Positions 47,592 to 61,600 of a stretch of 64,000 nt of DNA are shown one piece after another. The stretch's first letter is position 1. Every line of letters begins with the position of its first letter. The position numbers were made by a program, and so were the translations under genes. Source of the stretch: Gamarada debralockiae. Lineage: Eukaryota; Ascomycota; Leotiomycetes; Helotiales; Hyphodiscaceae. The notes below the pieces were generated by a model that was not told where the DNA came from, made no database searches, and worked only from the letters and a program-made list of their open reading frames with translations. Where the stretch lies: contig NXFV01001733.1 in assembly GCA_002803225.1 (NCBI GenBank), forward strand, positions 1-64,000, read 5' to 3'.

Positions 47592-49013
47592 GCTCTTTCT
47601 TACTCACTCACCACCTCAACCATAGTCTCGACTTCATGTAAACCTCAGAAACGAACTTGGTTCTGGCTTGTCATGAGAGGCGCTGTCAGGGGGTGCTGAA
47701 CCTTTCATATTTCATTGGGCTGGGGTGTTGCTTTTCTTAAAGGGTACGGATAAAGAGCGGCTTTTCTTTTTGCAATGGAGGATGACCTTGCGACGACTTA
47801 TGGATGGCTCTTGATCACGGGGTGATCTACCGCAAGATTTTCATTGAGAACGCTTTTCATGATATTGTATGCTGGCAGTGACATGGATCTGCAAGCAAAT
47901 CAAAACAACGCGTCTCAATGAGATCTCATGTATTCTAGCTTTCATTAATTGTGCCATCACTCTCTCACATGCGCGACTTTTTAATGCCTAGCAAAGTGAC
48001 TCTAGACTTCCGTGAAGACTCCAAAATCCAATATCAAATCTTGACAGGCGTACTCCACATGTTTTGCCTGGTTGCCTCACTGCTCGGACGCGTTCGCAGG
48101 AGTGGTTCGCGTTCGCTACCACCAGTACCAACATTATCTCTGAATCTCTGAGAACATGGTCCTTGTAGAAAGTCCGAGGCTATCTTATCAGCGAGCTCTC
48201 AACACAGCATTTGTTTTCCGACCTAAATTCCACACAAATAAAGATTTCTTGTCACAAAAGAGAGTACTCCCAATTCTGTTGCTCGCAAGATGGATTAGGC
48301 AAACGCTCTTGCAAGCTTGCAGGCCAGTAGCATTTGATTAGAAACTCTGGAGGGAAGTAACCTCTGGAGATAACCTCTTCATTTTGGCAGAATACACTGG
48401 TAGCCATCTACATTTTCCTCGAGCAGTCCACTCTGAGGATCGAAACCACCCCCCACCTTCTTTTTTAGAGTGTGCTTACGAAATATCTGCCAGTATTCAG
48501 AGCAGGCAAGATCTTTGCCCTGCCATTAAACTTTGGGTTCCGGCTGGCAAAGAATTTTCTTGATTACACCACATCCCGCAATATGCAAACCTATCAATTT
48601 TATCTTCAAATTTCCTCTTCAATCATCAGCCGCGCTCTTAGACTGTACGATTCGCTCATTGTTTTCAAAGATTGAGCGCCATGAGATGCTTTGCATCGTG
48701 GCATCACCAGTCTCCACAGAATGCCCGGCTTCTGCGCGAATGAATTTCTCTCTCATGCAGGGTGCGGTAGTCGCATGAGAAAGTAACATCGCATTGGAAG
48801 TTCAAAAGGTCATGCAGAAATTCTGCAATAAATCTAGTCCGAACACGTCAGACTTTTCCGATACCTAAATTTGATATCTCCACCACAGAGCCTCTGGTCT
48901 CGTTGAAGTGGTGGTCAATGGTCTACGCTCTTCTCCAGTTTTCACAATGGCTCACAATACATCAACAATTGATGCAGCTCCCAACGGCGCACTGACTTGA
49001 TGTCTGCGTACGG
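47592..49013. other. intergenic, no gene seen
   Basis: About 1.4 kb. Short frames only, none recognisable. It holds the 3' region of NHP6 and the promoter of the next gene. Confidence 0.5.
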
Positions 49014-51195
49014 ATGGAGGAGTTGTTTGGGTGTTGGCAGGAGGCCCAACGGTGCGACCGCGTTGCTGCAGAACTGTTGCGCATTCGAAGTACGACGGAG
49101 CTCGAGTTCTATGATCCAATTACGGTCCTTCTGAGAGAAGTCGAGACGACAAGTAGACTTCTCCGCGATCTCCACGACCTCTTTCCAATCTATAGAGACC
49201 GGGTACCGATCATTCTATACTACCTTACCGTCATATTACCCTGCCTCCAAAAGACCCTGCGAGATATGAAGATCTACATCGATAATGAAGCTCTGCCCGC
49301 CCCCGTCCAGTGGGCTGTGATGATGGACAGACTTCATGATCAGGGGGGAATGGGACTGGCACCTCGTTTTGTCATGTATCATATTCCTGCTTCTTTCTTT
49401 GGCCTCGTAGACCGCTGATACGGTTTGAAGGTACATAGATTTCCTCATCCAGCTGGTTCGATTATTAAGCAGGTGCGGAAAGGTTAACCCCGTTGATTGG
49501 AGGGATTTGACGGATGTCAGCAGAAGCCCATTGTACGATCCTACGTGCCTAGAACTGCTTCGAATGAGAATATTGCGATTGCGTCTTCTCAGGGGAATCC
49601 CAGGTATGCAATTTCGGAAGTATACTTGTCGGGAACGCCCGTGAGATAGATACTATGGATGAATCACTCACTCCATTCATTGTGTTAGCACCGCCGGTTC
49701 CTGTCGAGCCACATTTTGCAAGACCGAGCCCAAATCCGAACGAAATCGAGGTTCGTCCCCCTTTCCTCATGAGGATGAACACTTTATTTAATATGAAGAT
49801 CAGCGACGTCATTGGGCAGAGAAGATTTTCGATCACCCACCAAATTCAGCGACAGGCCTTAAACACAAACGAGGGTGCGTGAGTCGTGTTTCACTTTCCA
49901 AGGCCTGGTGATACCCTCAGCCTTGTGCGATAAGACATCAGATTGGTCAACATGACCCACTGACATCCAATACGATAGCTCGAGATGTTTTGGGCCTCCT
50001 ATGGTGCCAGAAAGATTGGGAATACCCCCAGGGTCAACAGTACTCTTTAAACAGTCAGTGATTCCACCCCAGCCTTGCCTTCAATGTGCTAACAATACAG
50101 ACCTTTCGATAAGAATCGCTTGTCTGTTACGCTCTACTTGCACGCAGAAGGCTCTGATGTGACGCGCCTGCTGTGTCGTTGGATGGACACATACTTCAAT
50201 CCGAATTACTCTTCTTACGGCGTTCATGAGCTTTGTGTTAGGCGCAAGGGCTCGTCGCTACAGTTTCGTCGATGGAGTAATAACAGAGCCCATTCTACAT
50301 TATGGATGGCTCTGTTCTTCAAGACCTTTGAAAGTCCGTCCTCGCTACCTCACATGTCAAGTCTGAAATCCAAGGCTAACAGAATAGCAGAGATGGTCCT
50401 CTTCCACGCAGCATTTGTTGCTTTGAAAGCCCGCTGCCCACTGACCATAAATGTCAACCCAGATGATTATAAGCTCGCTGGTGAGAGGAGACTATTCCAA
50501 GGGTAAGTCATTTTCTTGTTGGCTTCCGGGCTTCGCGGCCTCTCAGATCGAACATCGCATCTCGCTAATACCGTTCGAACAGGCAAATCGTGGATGACGG
50601 GTTTGAACACTTGTTGGCAGTCTACCAGGATGAGAAATGTCACGTCATCCGATTACACGCTGCAGTGTGGTCTGGAGAACTGAAAAGGTGTCCTGTCTGG
50701 ACTGCTTTTGGTATGTGGCTCTGCTGCAATCCCAGCATAGAAGTCAATTTTCGATACTATCCTCTCCCTTGAAACGATCTACTCTTCACAAAACCTCCGT
50801 TCACTACTCTGGGCTACGCTGATGGAAAGACAACAACAGTAAGCCATGAAGCAGAGGACCCCGAGTGGTGCCACCGTCGAAGCTCGCACCGTATTTGGCT
50901 CAAGAAACTCCAACCATTTGTATTCTGCGAGAAATACAAGAAGAAACGACAGATCCAGAGGCACGGGGAGTTCGAGATATATTTTATTGAGAAGAAAGGT
51001 ACGTTATACCTTTCCTCACCATTCGCATCATTTATATCAATTGTATTCATATTCAAGGCGTGCATGAGATGAGAGATACCAGACTAATGATATTGAACAG
51101 CTGCAAACGCTTTCGAGGATCTCTTCCGAGAGTATTCTGACTCGAATTCGATTATCGACGTGGTGGATACAGGCCCTTCAGCAGGAGAACATTGA
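49014..51195 (+). CDS. fungal conserved protein of unknown function, multi-exon
   Basis: Coding blocks in order: 49014 to about 49400 (TELEFYDPITVLLREVETTS, YRDRVPIILYYLTVILPCL), about 49520-49603 (LYDPTCLELLRMRILRLRLL), about 49688-49750, about 49810-49880, about 49980-50060 and about 50104-50335 (LYLHAEGSDVTRLLCRW, YGVHELCVRRKGSSLQFRRW). Then come about 50391-50501 (MVLFHAAFVALKARCPL), about 50582-50710 (QIVDDGFEHLLAVYQDE, RLHAAVWSGELKRCPVWTAF), about 50855-50998 (SHRIWLKKLQPFVFC) and about 51101-51195. The motifs match, from memory, a large family of ascomycete hypothetical proteins with an N-terminal helical bundle and a C-terminal PH-like half; no function is known. All blocks are present and in order, so the gene looks intact, but I did not fix every splice site. 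The start is the first ATG in the first open frame. Confidence 0.7.
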
Positions 51196-51811
51196 TGGGC
51201 CAAAGTTGTGGATACGTTCAAGGTCATACCCGGCCATTTCCTATCATTAGTTGTACGGGAGTTACATAAGTAAATATGGGTGGCGGTTTGTTTTTGAGAT
51301 TTATGATGATTGGAATATGCGGTCCAGTTCAACAGCCATACACGCCGCTCACAGGAGGCTTTTCAGTAGTTATAATACCCCTAGTTGTAGTTTGTCTCTG
51401 CTCAGTTAGTAATGAACAAGTTTGATCAATATTGAACGGAGCAACTCATTGTGACATTCCAAATACCGCATTAATTGACATATAAGATATCGATCTGCAA
51501 CGATTCAAAATGGAGAGAGAACCTCGCAGAAGCACTTTGAGCCAAATTCATTCAATCAATTTGAGCAATTGAATTCGGCGAGAGACTGTGAGACAACAAA
51601 GAGTCCGTTTCTGATTTGGAAACGGATTGAACGACTAATATCTCGTGTCCGATTCAAATTTGTACGGCACAATGAAGCTTCAGAAGGCTGGGGCTTCAGC
51701 CTTCTCTCCATAAAAGTGGTGCTGGACCAGGCATCGGAATTTGAAGCGAAGAAACCAAAATATTTCAACCTGCGATTTTGCCCCGCGTTTACACACTCCA
51801 ACACCGCAAAC
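51196..51811. promoter_or_regulatory. promoter region of DIS3
   Basis: 616 bp without a recognised gene between the preceding gene's stop and the DIS3 start. No specific element identified. Confidence 0.4.
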
Positions 51812-54800
51812 ATGACGAGTCTCAAGAGATCTTTGCAGGCTGATCCCTATGCCTCCAACATATCTAGCAAGGTCTTCGTGAGATCTACGAAAAGCGGCAG
51901 AGTCCAGAAGATTGTCCGAGAGCTATACCTCCGTCAAGACATTCCCTGTTCGTCGAAGCTCTGCACGACCTGCCCTGAAACCGCTCCTCGAGATGCCAGT
52001 GGAGTTCGTGAGTTGAAATCAGATTACAGCTGTTGGTTAAGATTATGTACTAATATTTATGCCAGTGGCGCCCTTCGTCCTCTCCGAAAAGCCAGCAGGA
52101 ACAAAAGCCTATCCCCAAGGCCACTACCTCGTCCCCGACACGAACGCCCTCCTCAACGCCCTCGACCTCTTTGAACAAACCTCCGCATTCTACGATGTCA
52201 TAATCCTCCAAACCGTGCTCGAGGAGCTCCGCAATCGATCCTTACCCCTCTACAACCGCCTTATCGGTCTCACAAAGAGCGAAGAGAAGCGCTTCTATGT
52301 TTTCTTCAACGACTTCCGACTAGAGACATACATTGTGCGAGAATTAGGCGAATCGATCAATGATAGGAATGACAGGGCAGTGCGACGAGCTGTGAAATGG
52401 TACAGCGAACATCTTGTCCAGGCAGTGAGGGCTGCGGGTAGGAGACCGAGAAAGACGCCGGCTGTGGTTATGCTTAGTGATGACAAGGAGAATTTGAAGA
52501 AGGCGAAACGGGATGGGATTGAGGCGTGCAGCTTGACAGAGTATGTTAATGGGTTGGAGAATGCGGATCAGCTTCTAGATATGATCAGTGGGGCAAAAGA
52601 GGGCAGAGAATTAAGGGATGCGAGGGCCGCGGAAATCCTCTATCAGGAGTACTTTTCGGTTTCAAAGATGATGACTGGGGTCAAGAATGGGACTCTACAT
52701 CAAGGCATTTTCAATGTCTCGCCGTACAACTACCTCGAAGGCTCGATACATGTCCCCACTTTCGACAAAAATCTTCTAATTCTTGGACGGGAGAATATAA
52801 ACAGAGCTGTTCAGGGAGATATTGTGGTTATTGAAGTGCTTCCGAAGGATCAATGGAAGGAGCCATCGACGAAGATCATTGAGGAGGAGACAATGAACAA
52901 GGACGAAAATGCCGATGCGGAGGACGGCGAAGCTGTGGTTACTGAGAGGGAAAGACGAGCCTTACAGGAGGAAGTTAAGAAAGTGCACAGCAAGAGTAGT
53001 GAAGGTCGACCGCAACCTACTGCCAGAGTAGTTGGTGTCGTCAAGCGTAACTGGCGGCAATATGTTGGCCATGTGGACGAGTCCTCTGTCAGTCAGAGCG
53101 CCAAGCAGAGCCGAAAGCAACAAACAGTATTCTTGATTCCCATGGATAAGAGGATACCAAAGATTCGAGTCCGGACCCGACAAGCTGGCGAGATTCTTGG
53201 GAAACGGGTTTTGGTCACAATCGATTCTTGGGACAGAGACTCGAGATATCCTGTTGGTCATTTCGTACGCTCACTTGGTGACCTGGAAACGAAAGGTGCT
53301 GAGACGGAAGCGCTTCTACTAGAATACGATGTCCAATATCGACCGTTCCCAAAGGCTGTTCTGGATTGCTTACCAACGGAGGGGCATGACTGGATCGTAC
53401 CTCCAAGTACAGATGACCCTGGCTGGAAAGACCGACGCGATCTCAGAGATCTGCAAATTTGCAGTATCGATCCTATTGGATGTCAGGATATCGATGATGC
53501 ATTGCACGCAAGACCGTTACCAAATGGCAACTTTGAGGTTGGAGTTCATATCGCGGATGTTTCTCATTTTGTCAAGCCTAACAACGCCATGGATACAGAA
53601 GCTAGTATTCGAGGTACTACTGTCTATCTGGTTGACAAACGAATCGACATGTTACCAATGCTTCTTGGAACAGATCTATGTTCACTGAAGCCCTACGTTG
53701 AGCGTTACGCTTTTTCAGCTATATGGGAGATTACGCCGGATGCTGATATTGTCAATTCAGACTTTACCAAATCAGTCATCAAATCTCGAGAAGCTTTCAG
53801 CTACGAGCAAGCCCAAATTCGAGTTGACGATGCCTCACAGCAGGATGAATTGACCAAAGCGATGCGAACTCTCCTCGTGCTATCCAAGAAGTTCAAGCAA
53901 AAGCGCATGGACGCCGGAGCACTGAGCCTCTCATCACCAGAGGTCAGAGTAGAGATGGAATCCGAGTCCTCAGACCCCATCGACATCAAGACAAAGAAAC
54001 ACCTTGAAACCATGTCTTTAGTCGAAGAATTCATGCTTCTAGCCAACACCAGCGTAGCAGCAAAAATCTACTCCGCATTCCCACAAACCGCCATGCTCCG
54101 CCGACACGCCGCACCACCCAAGACCAATTTTGAAGAACTCGCCAACCAGCTCAAAGTCAAGAAAGGCCTCGAACTCCGAGTCTCCTCTTCCAAAGAACTC
54201 GCCGACTCTCTTGACGGCTGTGTTGATCCTAAGGAGCCATTCTTCAATACTCTGGTCCGAATCATGGCTACGCGCTGCATGATGTCCGCTGAGTATTTCT
54301 GCTCAGGCACTCAAGCCTACCCTGAATTCCGCCATTACGGACTGGCCTCGGAGATTTACACACATTTCACGTCCCCCATCCGCCGATACGCAGATCTCGT
54401 AGCCCACCGCCAACTCGCAGCAGCCATCGACTACGAGCCCCTCGACGCCAGCGTACGCAGCAAAGGCAAACTCGAGTCCGTATGCAAAAACATCAACGTC
54501 CGCCACCGCAACGCTCAACAAGCCGGCCGTGCGTCAATCGAATACTACGTCGGGCAAGCACTCAAAGGTCGAATCGTCGAAGAGGAAGGTTTCGTCATGA
54601 AAGTTTTCTCGAATGGGTTCGTGGTCTTTGTTCCGAGATTTGGAATTGAGAGTTTGATCCGCTTGAGAGATTTGGCTGACACGGAACCGGAGAGTGAGTT
54701 CGATGCGGAGAATTATGTGTTGAAGACGAAGGGGAGTAGGGTGGTTGAGGTGAACCTTTTTGAGAAGGTTGTTGTTAGGATTAGCGATGTTAAAGAGGAG

Positions 54801-54854
54801 AGTACCGGGAAGAGGAAGGTCAAGCTGGAGTTGGTGAAGACGGGGAGTAAATAG
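51812..54854 (+). CDS. DIS3: exosome nuclease Dis3/Rrp44
   Basis: Two exons, 51812-52007 and 52066-54854 (58-bp intron), give 994 residues, the normal size. It is the catalytic subunit of the RNA exosome, with 3'-5' exonuclease and endonuclease activities, in nucleus and cytoplasm. Seen in order: the CR3 motif CSSKLCTTC with Cys46, Cys51 and Cys54; a PIN domain with the acidic residue in LVPDTNALL (Asp90) and further acids; cold-shock-like domains; the RNB exonuclease core with GCQDIDDALHA (Asp540, Asp542, Asp543) and GVHIADVSHFV; the later RNB block EFMLLANTSVA and FTSPIRRYADLVAHRQL; and a C-terminal S1-like domain (EGFVMKVFSNGFVVFVPRFG). All catalytic acids that I could check are in place, so the gene appears functional. 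It is tail-to-tail with NUG1, 184 bp apart. Confidence 0.97.
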
Positions 54855-55038
54855 ATGATAGACGATTCAACGAAGATGAAGCTCTGTAGCACTAGATTGT
54901 CTGAGTAGGGCAAATCGTGAATTTTATTTGCCGGATCATGCTACAGTACTCTATTCTTCAAAATGCGGTAGGTATGAGCTAAAATTTGCCCCCAGGACGC
55001 CCAACACCGATACATGAAGTGCGGAATTACTCGAAACT

Positions 55039-56865
55039 TTACTCTTGCATCGACTCCTCAACAACATCTTCCTTCCCATCACCCCACAATCCCTCAAGCT
55101 TAAACTCCTTTGCCCACTCCGTAACAATCTCCTTCTGGTCACCAACAGTGGCAACACTATCCTTTGGCTGCTGCTCAGTGACACTCGGAGCGATAGCCAG
55201 AACCGGAGCGTCCATCCATCCTTGAATTCGTCCATCTCTCCAATCCGTAATAACAGTCGTAGCAGCACTACTAATATTCGGCACACCACCCTTCCCCAAT
55301 CGTCCCCTCTTCCTTGCAACCTGAACCAAGAAATCCGTCGTCGCATCTCCATTGCTTGTCATAAGAGGCGGCAAACCATAGACATCCATCAGCTTCCCCA
55401 ACATCTCTTGCGATGCAGAGAGACGCTTCAATAGCAATGTCACGGCTGGAACTGGATCTTCGATATGCTTAGGAGGAACGGCGTTCAATAGAACAAGACG
55501 AGCTTGTTCTTCGGTTTTCGAGGCTTTGGTACCGTCGCCGGCCGAGGGGAAGACGATACCAGGAGAATCAAGGAGCTTAAGCTTGCTGTCGATCTTTACT
55601 TCTCGGAGAGAGGTAGTGACGCCTGCTTCTGCGCCGACGGGGCAAGCTGCTCCGGCGCCGCCCATACGAGATGTGAGGGCGTTGATGACGGATGATTTTC
55701 CAACATTAGGATAGCCAATGACTCCCACTGAGATCGATCTCTTCAGCTGTTTCGCTGCCGCGAAAGATTTCAGAGCTTTGAAGAGCGTGGCGGATGTACT
55801 TTGAACCGTCAACTGCTTGTGGTTGAATGTATGGGCGTTCGGCGCGGGGCCAGAAGCTCGCAGGGGGAGAGCGGGGAAATATCGTCGGAGGTGGATGAGC
55901 CATGCTTTGAGGACTGGAGGAGGGATGAGATCGATTTTGTTGAGAATCAGGATGAGTCGCTTTCCACCGCTAGCTGCAGCCATGACCATTCTCTCGACTT
56001 CTTTTGATCGTGTGCCTTCGGGATCGCGTGCGTCGAGAACGTAGAGGACGACATCTGCTTGGTCCACAACTTGCTTGAAGACTCTGTCAAATGCCTTTCT
56101 TGAGCCATCTTTACGTGTAGGTAATCCAGACAGTTCAACTCCACCATCATCATCCTCTGATTCAGAAACGTCGTCCTCGTCCATCTCATCTCCACTCTGA
56201 AGCTCATTCTCATAATCGGCCGCCGCAGCCCTCGCACTCGCCAGAAGGGCCGCCATGGGGTTAGCATCCTCGTCAAAATCCTCCTCCATATCCTCATCCG
56301 TCATATCTACAATCTCCTCTTCCTCCACACCCTCCACACCCTCCATTCTCGCCTCAACCTCTCTCTCAATCTGCTCTCCAGTCTTCGTAGCCTTCGCCTC
56401 TGTTCTACGCTTCTGTACTTCCTCAGCCTTCTTTCGCCTTCCCTCCTCAATCTCCGCCAAAATCTTGTCTTTGTAAGGGAATAGGTTAGGTATGCCTGGG
56501 TCCTTCTTCAACCGAGAACGCCATTCAGGGTTGGCCTTGGCTGCTTTCTGGGGATCTCGGAGTCAGCATTGCAGGAAAGAAGAACATGGAGCCAAGGAGA
56601 GTTTCGAGACACGTCTTTTCTCTGAGATATGCCCTTTGAAGCAGACTATGTTCTCAGAGCGCTCGAATCTGTACAGAGGGGGAATAAATTGCTCCGAGAA
56701 TTACTCACTCTTGCCTTCTTCTGTTTTGCGGCCGAGGCCTTTTCGATCTTATGGCGAAGGCGTACCGGGGTGCGCTTACTTTTCGGCTCTGTAATTATTC
56801 CAATTAGTCACTATATGGCATCTATAGAATAGGAGAAGCATACTGCCTGGTTTATTTCCCGCCAT
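55039..56865 (-). CDS. NUG1: nuclear/nucleolar GTPase Nug1
   Basis: Three minus-strand exons, 56865-56844, 56788-56709 and 56547-55039 (introns of 55 and 161 bp), join in phase to give 536 residues. The basic N-terminus MAGNKPGKPKSKRTPVRLRH is the GNL3/nucleostemin start; RSRLKKDPGIPNLFPYKD follows. An acidic stretch near residues 100-165 precedes a circularly permuted GTPase: G4 LNKIDLIP, then G1 GYPNVGKSS, G2-like region AGVTTS, and G3 LDSPG. Nug1 acts in 60S pre-ribosome maturation and export in nucleolus and nucleus. The first exon is only 22 bp, fixed by the phase and the conserved start. It is divergent with the HAD phosphatase gene. Confidence 0.95.
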
Positions 56866-57429
56866 TGTGCTGTTGTGAGGCAGATATGAGGAAGATATTG
56901 TTCGACTTTCTTATCGCACAAAAATTTCAAATTTCATCGCCTTATCGATTATCTCGCTTGTGAGTGGCTGGTGAATCACGTGTTTCTTCCTCCCCTGGGA
57001 TGGGGCCTATCACCCCCGGGAAAGAGCCTTTTGACTAACAACGTCAGAAGCTCAAAGCATTTTTGCCAAGAAGAGTCTAGGTTTCCCAAACGCTCTTTGA
57101 AAATTCAACTTATTTCAAGAAATACCCAACTTCACATCAATTTTAGGTAAGCGCCCTTTTCTTATCAAAGTTTTGTTGCAGATCGCATTTTTCGAGGCGG
57201 ATTCGTTGTGAGACGGACATTGTCAGTTTGCCTTTCTCCAAATTTTTACACCTCAACAACCAACCCACCAAATCGACCACAACAACTTACAATTATCAGC
57301 CCGCAACCTTCCAGACACATACCACGCCTCTTAGATTTGCAAGAAAGAAGTTTTTCCAAGCTAAATTACCAGATCTTAGTTGACGGCTGAAAATCCCCCT
57401 TTCGCCCCGCCCTCGAAGCCTCTATTGCA
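56866..57429. promoter_or_regulatory. divergent promoter, NUG1 / HAD phosphatase
   Basis: 564 bp between the two start codons with no recognised gene. The right half is C/A-rich and pyrimidine-rich, as in fungal leaders. A short word ATCACGTG lies near 56975. Confidence 0.5.
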
Positions 57430-58683
57430 ATGGGGTCAAATTCCACACCAGCTTTTACTTCACCACCTCAAAGGGCTACCTTCAAAGGTTTGCTATTCGA
57501 TATGGACGGTACGATAATTGATTCAACGGCAGCTGTAGAAAAGCACTGGCACACGTGAGATCTCTCAAAGGCCCCTCCTCCGCTCTGTCTGACAACCCCT
57601 ATGTAGCATCGGCAAAGAGCTAGGCGTGGACCCTGAAGTTATTCTGCAGACATCGCACGGAAGACGTAGCATCGACGTCTTGAAGCTGATATCTCCCGAG
57701 AAGGCAAACTGGGAATGTACGTCTGTCTATTTTCTGTTCCTACCCCATGTTGTCATCATCGGTGTCAGACCGGATAGTTATCCTTCTCTTGGGTTTTTGC
57801 GTCGTTCTCGTATTCAAGCTTTCAGCTCTTCGTCTTTTCGATATTTCAATTGCTCAAACCGATTGGGTCTTCGACTTTGAAGAATGGCGGAGTAGATTAA
57901 AGATTTTTTGGATTGATAGGATTGGGTGATTCAGGATCTCGTTTATTCAGGGGGGCTGTGTGGGCATTCAGCCTCTCCATATTTGGGGCCATTTTTGGGG
58001 GCTTACTAACCACCATCATCCATCACAGACATCAAGCACATGGAAGGACTACTTCCCAAAACCTACGGGCAAGATGCATCGGAGAGTAAGTAAATCTCCG
58101 AGCAATATATTTCCTATCTCGGCCAAGTCCCTGAATCCTCCTTCCAAGGTCCACTCCAGGAGAGTATCTTTGAACGAAATTCAAGCCCAATGAACCTTCA
58201 CCTTGATTCTTTCCTTGCTCTTCTGAGCAATCGCTGACTCCGAGATTTTCAGTCCCCGGCGCTCGCCTTTTATTAGATTCCGTCACTTCCAGGCATGTAC
58301 CATGGGCAATTGTAACGAGTGGTACGACCCCTCTTGTCGCTGGTTGGCTCAAAGTTTTGGATCTACCCATCCCCGAACATCTAGTGGCTGCGGAAGATGT
58401 AGAGAACGGCAAGCCCGATCCAAGCTGTTATTTGATTGGGAAGGAGAAGTTGGGGTTGGGTGAGGGGGCGGAAGTCCTAGTTCTTGAGGATAGCCCAGCT
58501 GGAATCAAGGCGGGTAAGGCAGCGGGATGCAAAGTCTTGGGGGTTGTGACGAGCCATACTGTTGAGCAGGTTGTTGCTGCTCAGCCGGATTGGATTGTCA
58601 AGGATTTGGGAAGCTTGAAGATTGTGGGGAATTCGAAGGATGGGGTCGAGCTGGAGATTTCTGATGCACTTGAGATCAAATAA
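57430..58683 (+). CDS. HAD-family sugar/glycerol-phosphate phosphatase (Gpp1/Dog1-like)
   Basis: Four exons, 57430-57554, 57607-57716, 58029-58085 and 58253-58683, join in phase (introns of 52, 312 and 167 bp) to give 240 residues. HAD motifs are complete: motif I GLLFDMDGTIIDS with the nucleophile Asp and the general acid two residues on; motif II AIVTSGT; the motif III Lys in ENGKPDP; and motif IV VLEDSPAGIKAG. The cap region (HWHTIGKELGVDPEVI, then THGR-like TSHGRRSIDVL) is the one seen in DL-glycerol-3-phosphatase and 2-deoxyglucose-6-phosphatase relatives. The exact substrate cannot be told from sequence. The second intron is long for this genome. The ATG at 57430 precedes a short Ser/Pro-rich lead. 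Confidence 0.9.
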
Positions 58684-61600
58684 GGGAACTCGTGGAGATC
58701 CTGCATACTAGATTGTTGACATTCTACTATAGATGTTGCATTTAAGATAGCGTTGGATTTGAATAGAGAGTCCACAGTCACAGTCGTTGAGTTTGGATTG
58801 GACGTATATTCAGATGAATTTCGCCTCTTTCCGGCAATTTTTATGGTCGTTCACAGCAAAGTGTAAACCCTAAATTGAATCGCCCTCGTGTAGACTGTTC
58901 TAGACCGAAGCATCGCTATAACGATCGAGATACCTTAACTGCAATAACAGCAAGGGGAATGAAATCCTGGTGATCTCAACATAGGAATGCAAGGACTCAG
59001 ATCCTGGAACCTTCAATTTTCACGACCGCAGGACTTGGGAGGAAAATCTCACAGTATAAGTACCTTAGATCTGCTAAGAGATAGGATAAAATTAAGTGCC
59101 GATGAAGGAACAAATAGGGATGAGGGTGGAGTACGATCGCTATCAAACTTTCAGCGGCGTTGGATCAGGAAGCTCTCCCTTTCGCGATACTGTTTACCAC
59201 ACTGGTGCGGCACAGCCTTTGATTTGGACAATGTCTTGGATCAAAATCTAAGATTGTATGGCCAGACAGATGTTCAAGGACAGGCGGAGAGGGGTAGGAC
59301 GGGGAAAAAGAGGACCAACGAACAGAGTACGTGCAAAATTGACCATTCAGTAGATTTTTCTTGGAGAAGGGATGCCAAGAGTCTATAAAGATGAGTCGTC
59401 AGCTCGGATCCTGGAAAGCCTGCAAAGAGAACAAACTCCGCATATGTAAACGAAGTCACTTATGACTTGAAGGGAAACTTTCAGACTAGGAAACGGAAGA
59501 CTTGACCACGTCTTATCTAACGAGAAAGCAAACCTGGAGTAGTCTGAATCTCTGATGATTGTAAATTCCAATTGCAACTGTTCAGAAAATCGGCTTCCAT
59601 ATGCCTCTATCCAAGGCGAATTCGGTTGGGGGGTCAGAGATGAAAGGGGTCGATCTCGCTCCCTTTGCTCGTTCAACACCCGCTGAACTATAGAAAATCC
59701 CTCAAAAATAACCCCTTCATACCAACTCACGATCTCATGATCAATGCACCTACGTTGTCGTCAAAGGGGTATTTTCAGCCTTCTCCGAAGTTCGGAGAAA
59801 AAAATTTGACTCGAAAAAAGCAATGCGTGGTTCCGTTGATGACGAAGCTGTTACATGAATGGCTTGCAGTGTGGTAATACAAGTTCAGCTGCCGAGAAGA
59901 GTCAGATGACAAATGCATTATGTAGGGGAGGTGGTGTGCTTTACTGTCCCGTTGATGTGAATCTCGGATTATTTCTTGCCTTAGTTTGCCAATCTAGACG
60001 CACGATTGTCAGAGCTTTATCTTTATGATGTTCGAGAGATAACAATGAGACAACGAGTCAAGAACCTTCTAGACGAGTCGGTTGCGTATCATAGGAAGCT
60101 GGGGCTTGGGGGGCTGTTTACAGTAGATGGACAGCGACAGAGTCGCACTGCAGAAGCCCCTTTAGATCCATTCGCTATCCCCTGGAGCGAAGGGAAACCG
60201 ATTACATGGTGTTGGTACCCTGAAATGTGGTTTGCCTTGAAGGTGTACTGAGGAAGGGAAGACGAATTGGAGAAGAGCATATAGAGAGCCATGGGATCCC
60301 GTGATGATAGTGGCTTTGGATAAGAGTCTACCTACTTACGAGTTCAATTGAAGTCACAGAAAAGCGTATACTGGATTCCGTGGGATTGCAAAGACTAAGG
60401 CAGGAGACGGATTCAGGGGCACAATCCAGCACTTTTTGTCCTGTCGCTTGGCAGGGCAGTTTTTCAAAATATCTCAGTGAATGTGGCTGCTGCCGAAGCT
60501 CTTTCGCCAGCGACTCAGGAGGCAGTGGCTGGACATGATCCCGAAAACGTCTATCGCATGTTATCGTGACTGGCAGCAGCATTGAAGAATTGGAAGGGTT
60601 CGACCTTTCGAGCTTCACATTATTTATTTTTAGTTGTTACAGGGCATTGTAAATAACCCTTCATCTTGAAAAGATCCCGTCTGTGGCGCTTCGAATACGA
60701 TGCGGCTCTTGTCTGTAGCAAACTGGAGGTCCAACCCGACCTATCGTTTTGGATACCTTGCCCGCATTGCACACCCAATTTGCAATGCTTTAATTTATGG
60801 GACACAAGGCTTGAGCGGCACCAAAGTATAAAGTAAATTCAGGTACGACTGTGCGACATGTGATGCAGGACGGGATTGGTCCATCCAGAACAAAGCTTTA
60901 AACAGAGAACGGACAAGAGGAAGAAGACTTGACTGCAAATCTGAACGCATGGAACTGATCAGTGCACAGCATTGAATATGCGCAATTGCATACGAGCGAG
61001 CCCAGATCCCTTGGATTTGTGTCTTCAGTATCGAGCGCTGATTTGCCCCTACAAACACGTTGTTCATAACACAGCATTTTTCTCACAAAATTTAGATGAT
61101 GTCTGAGAGCGGGCACGATATGTTTCTTTGTACGGTCCGTACCTGCATGTCGTACCATCCGATTTCCCGTGATCCCCTTTTCCTTGCATTTTCAAGACCC
61201 GGCCCGCCACGTGGTTCCTTTGCGCTCAGACGATCAGAATCCTTCTGCCCTGATAGCCGACATCTCGCCTTGACCAGGGCCAAGGGGTCTCTCACAGGGA
61301 GAGTCAGACCTGTCAGACTCTGTCGAAATTATGCGAAAATTGAAGCTCTAGCCCTCTCTACTGCAGTCATCAAGCATGCAAGACGACGAAAAGATGACCT
61401 CCAAAACGGATGTCAACTTCCTCTACAATCCCAATCAGTACAACTTCGTACGACTTTTCAGAATCCAGATCGTCACCCTGGTACGGCCATCGATGCGCTG
61501 TATTTAGCCTCGTCGTTTTGATCGAAAGATCTCAGTTGCCACCATAATTTTCGGAGTCGGGAACGGTACAATTTGTAATTCCACGGCCCCTCAGGAGAGC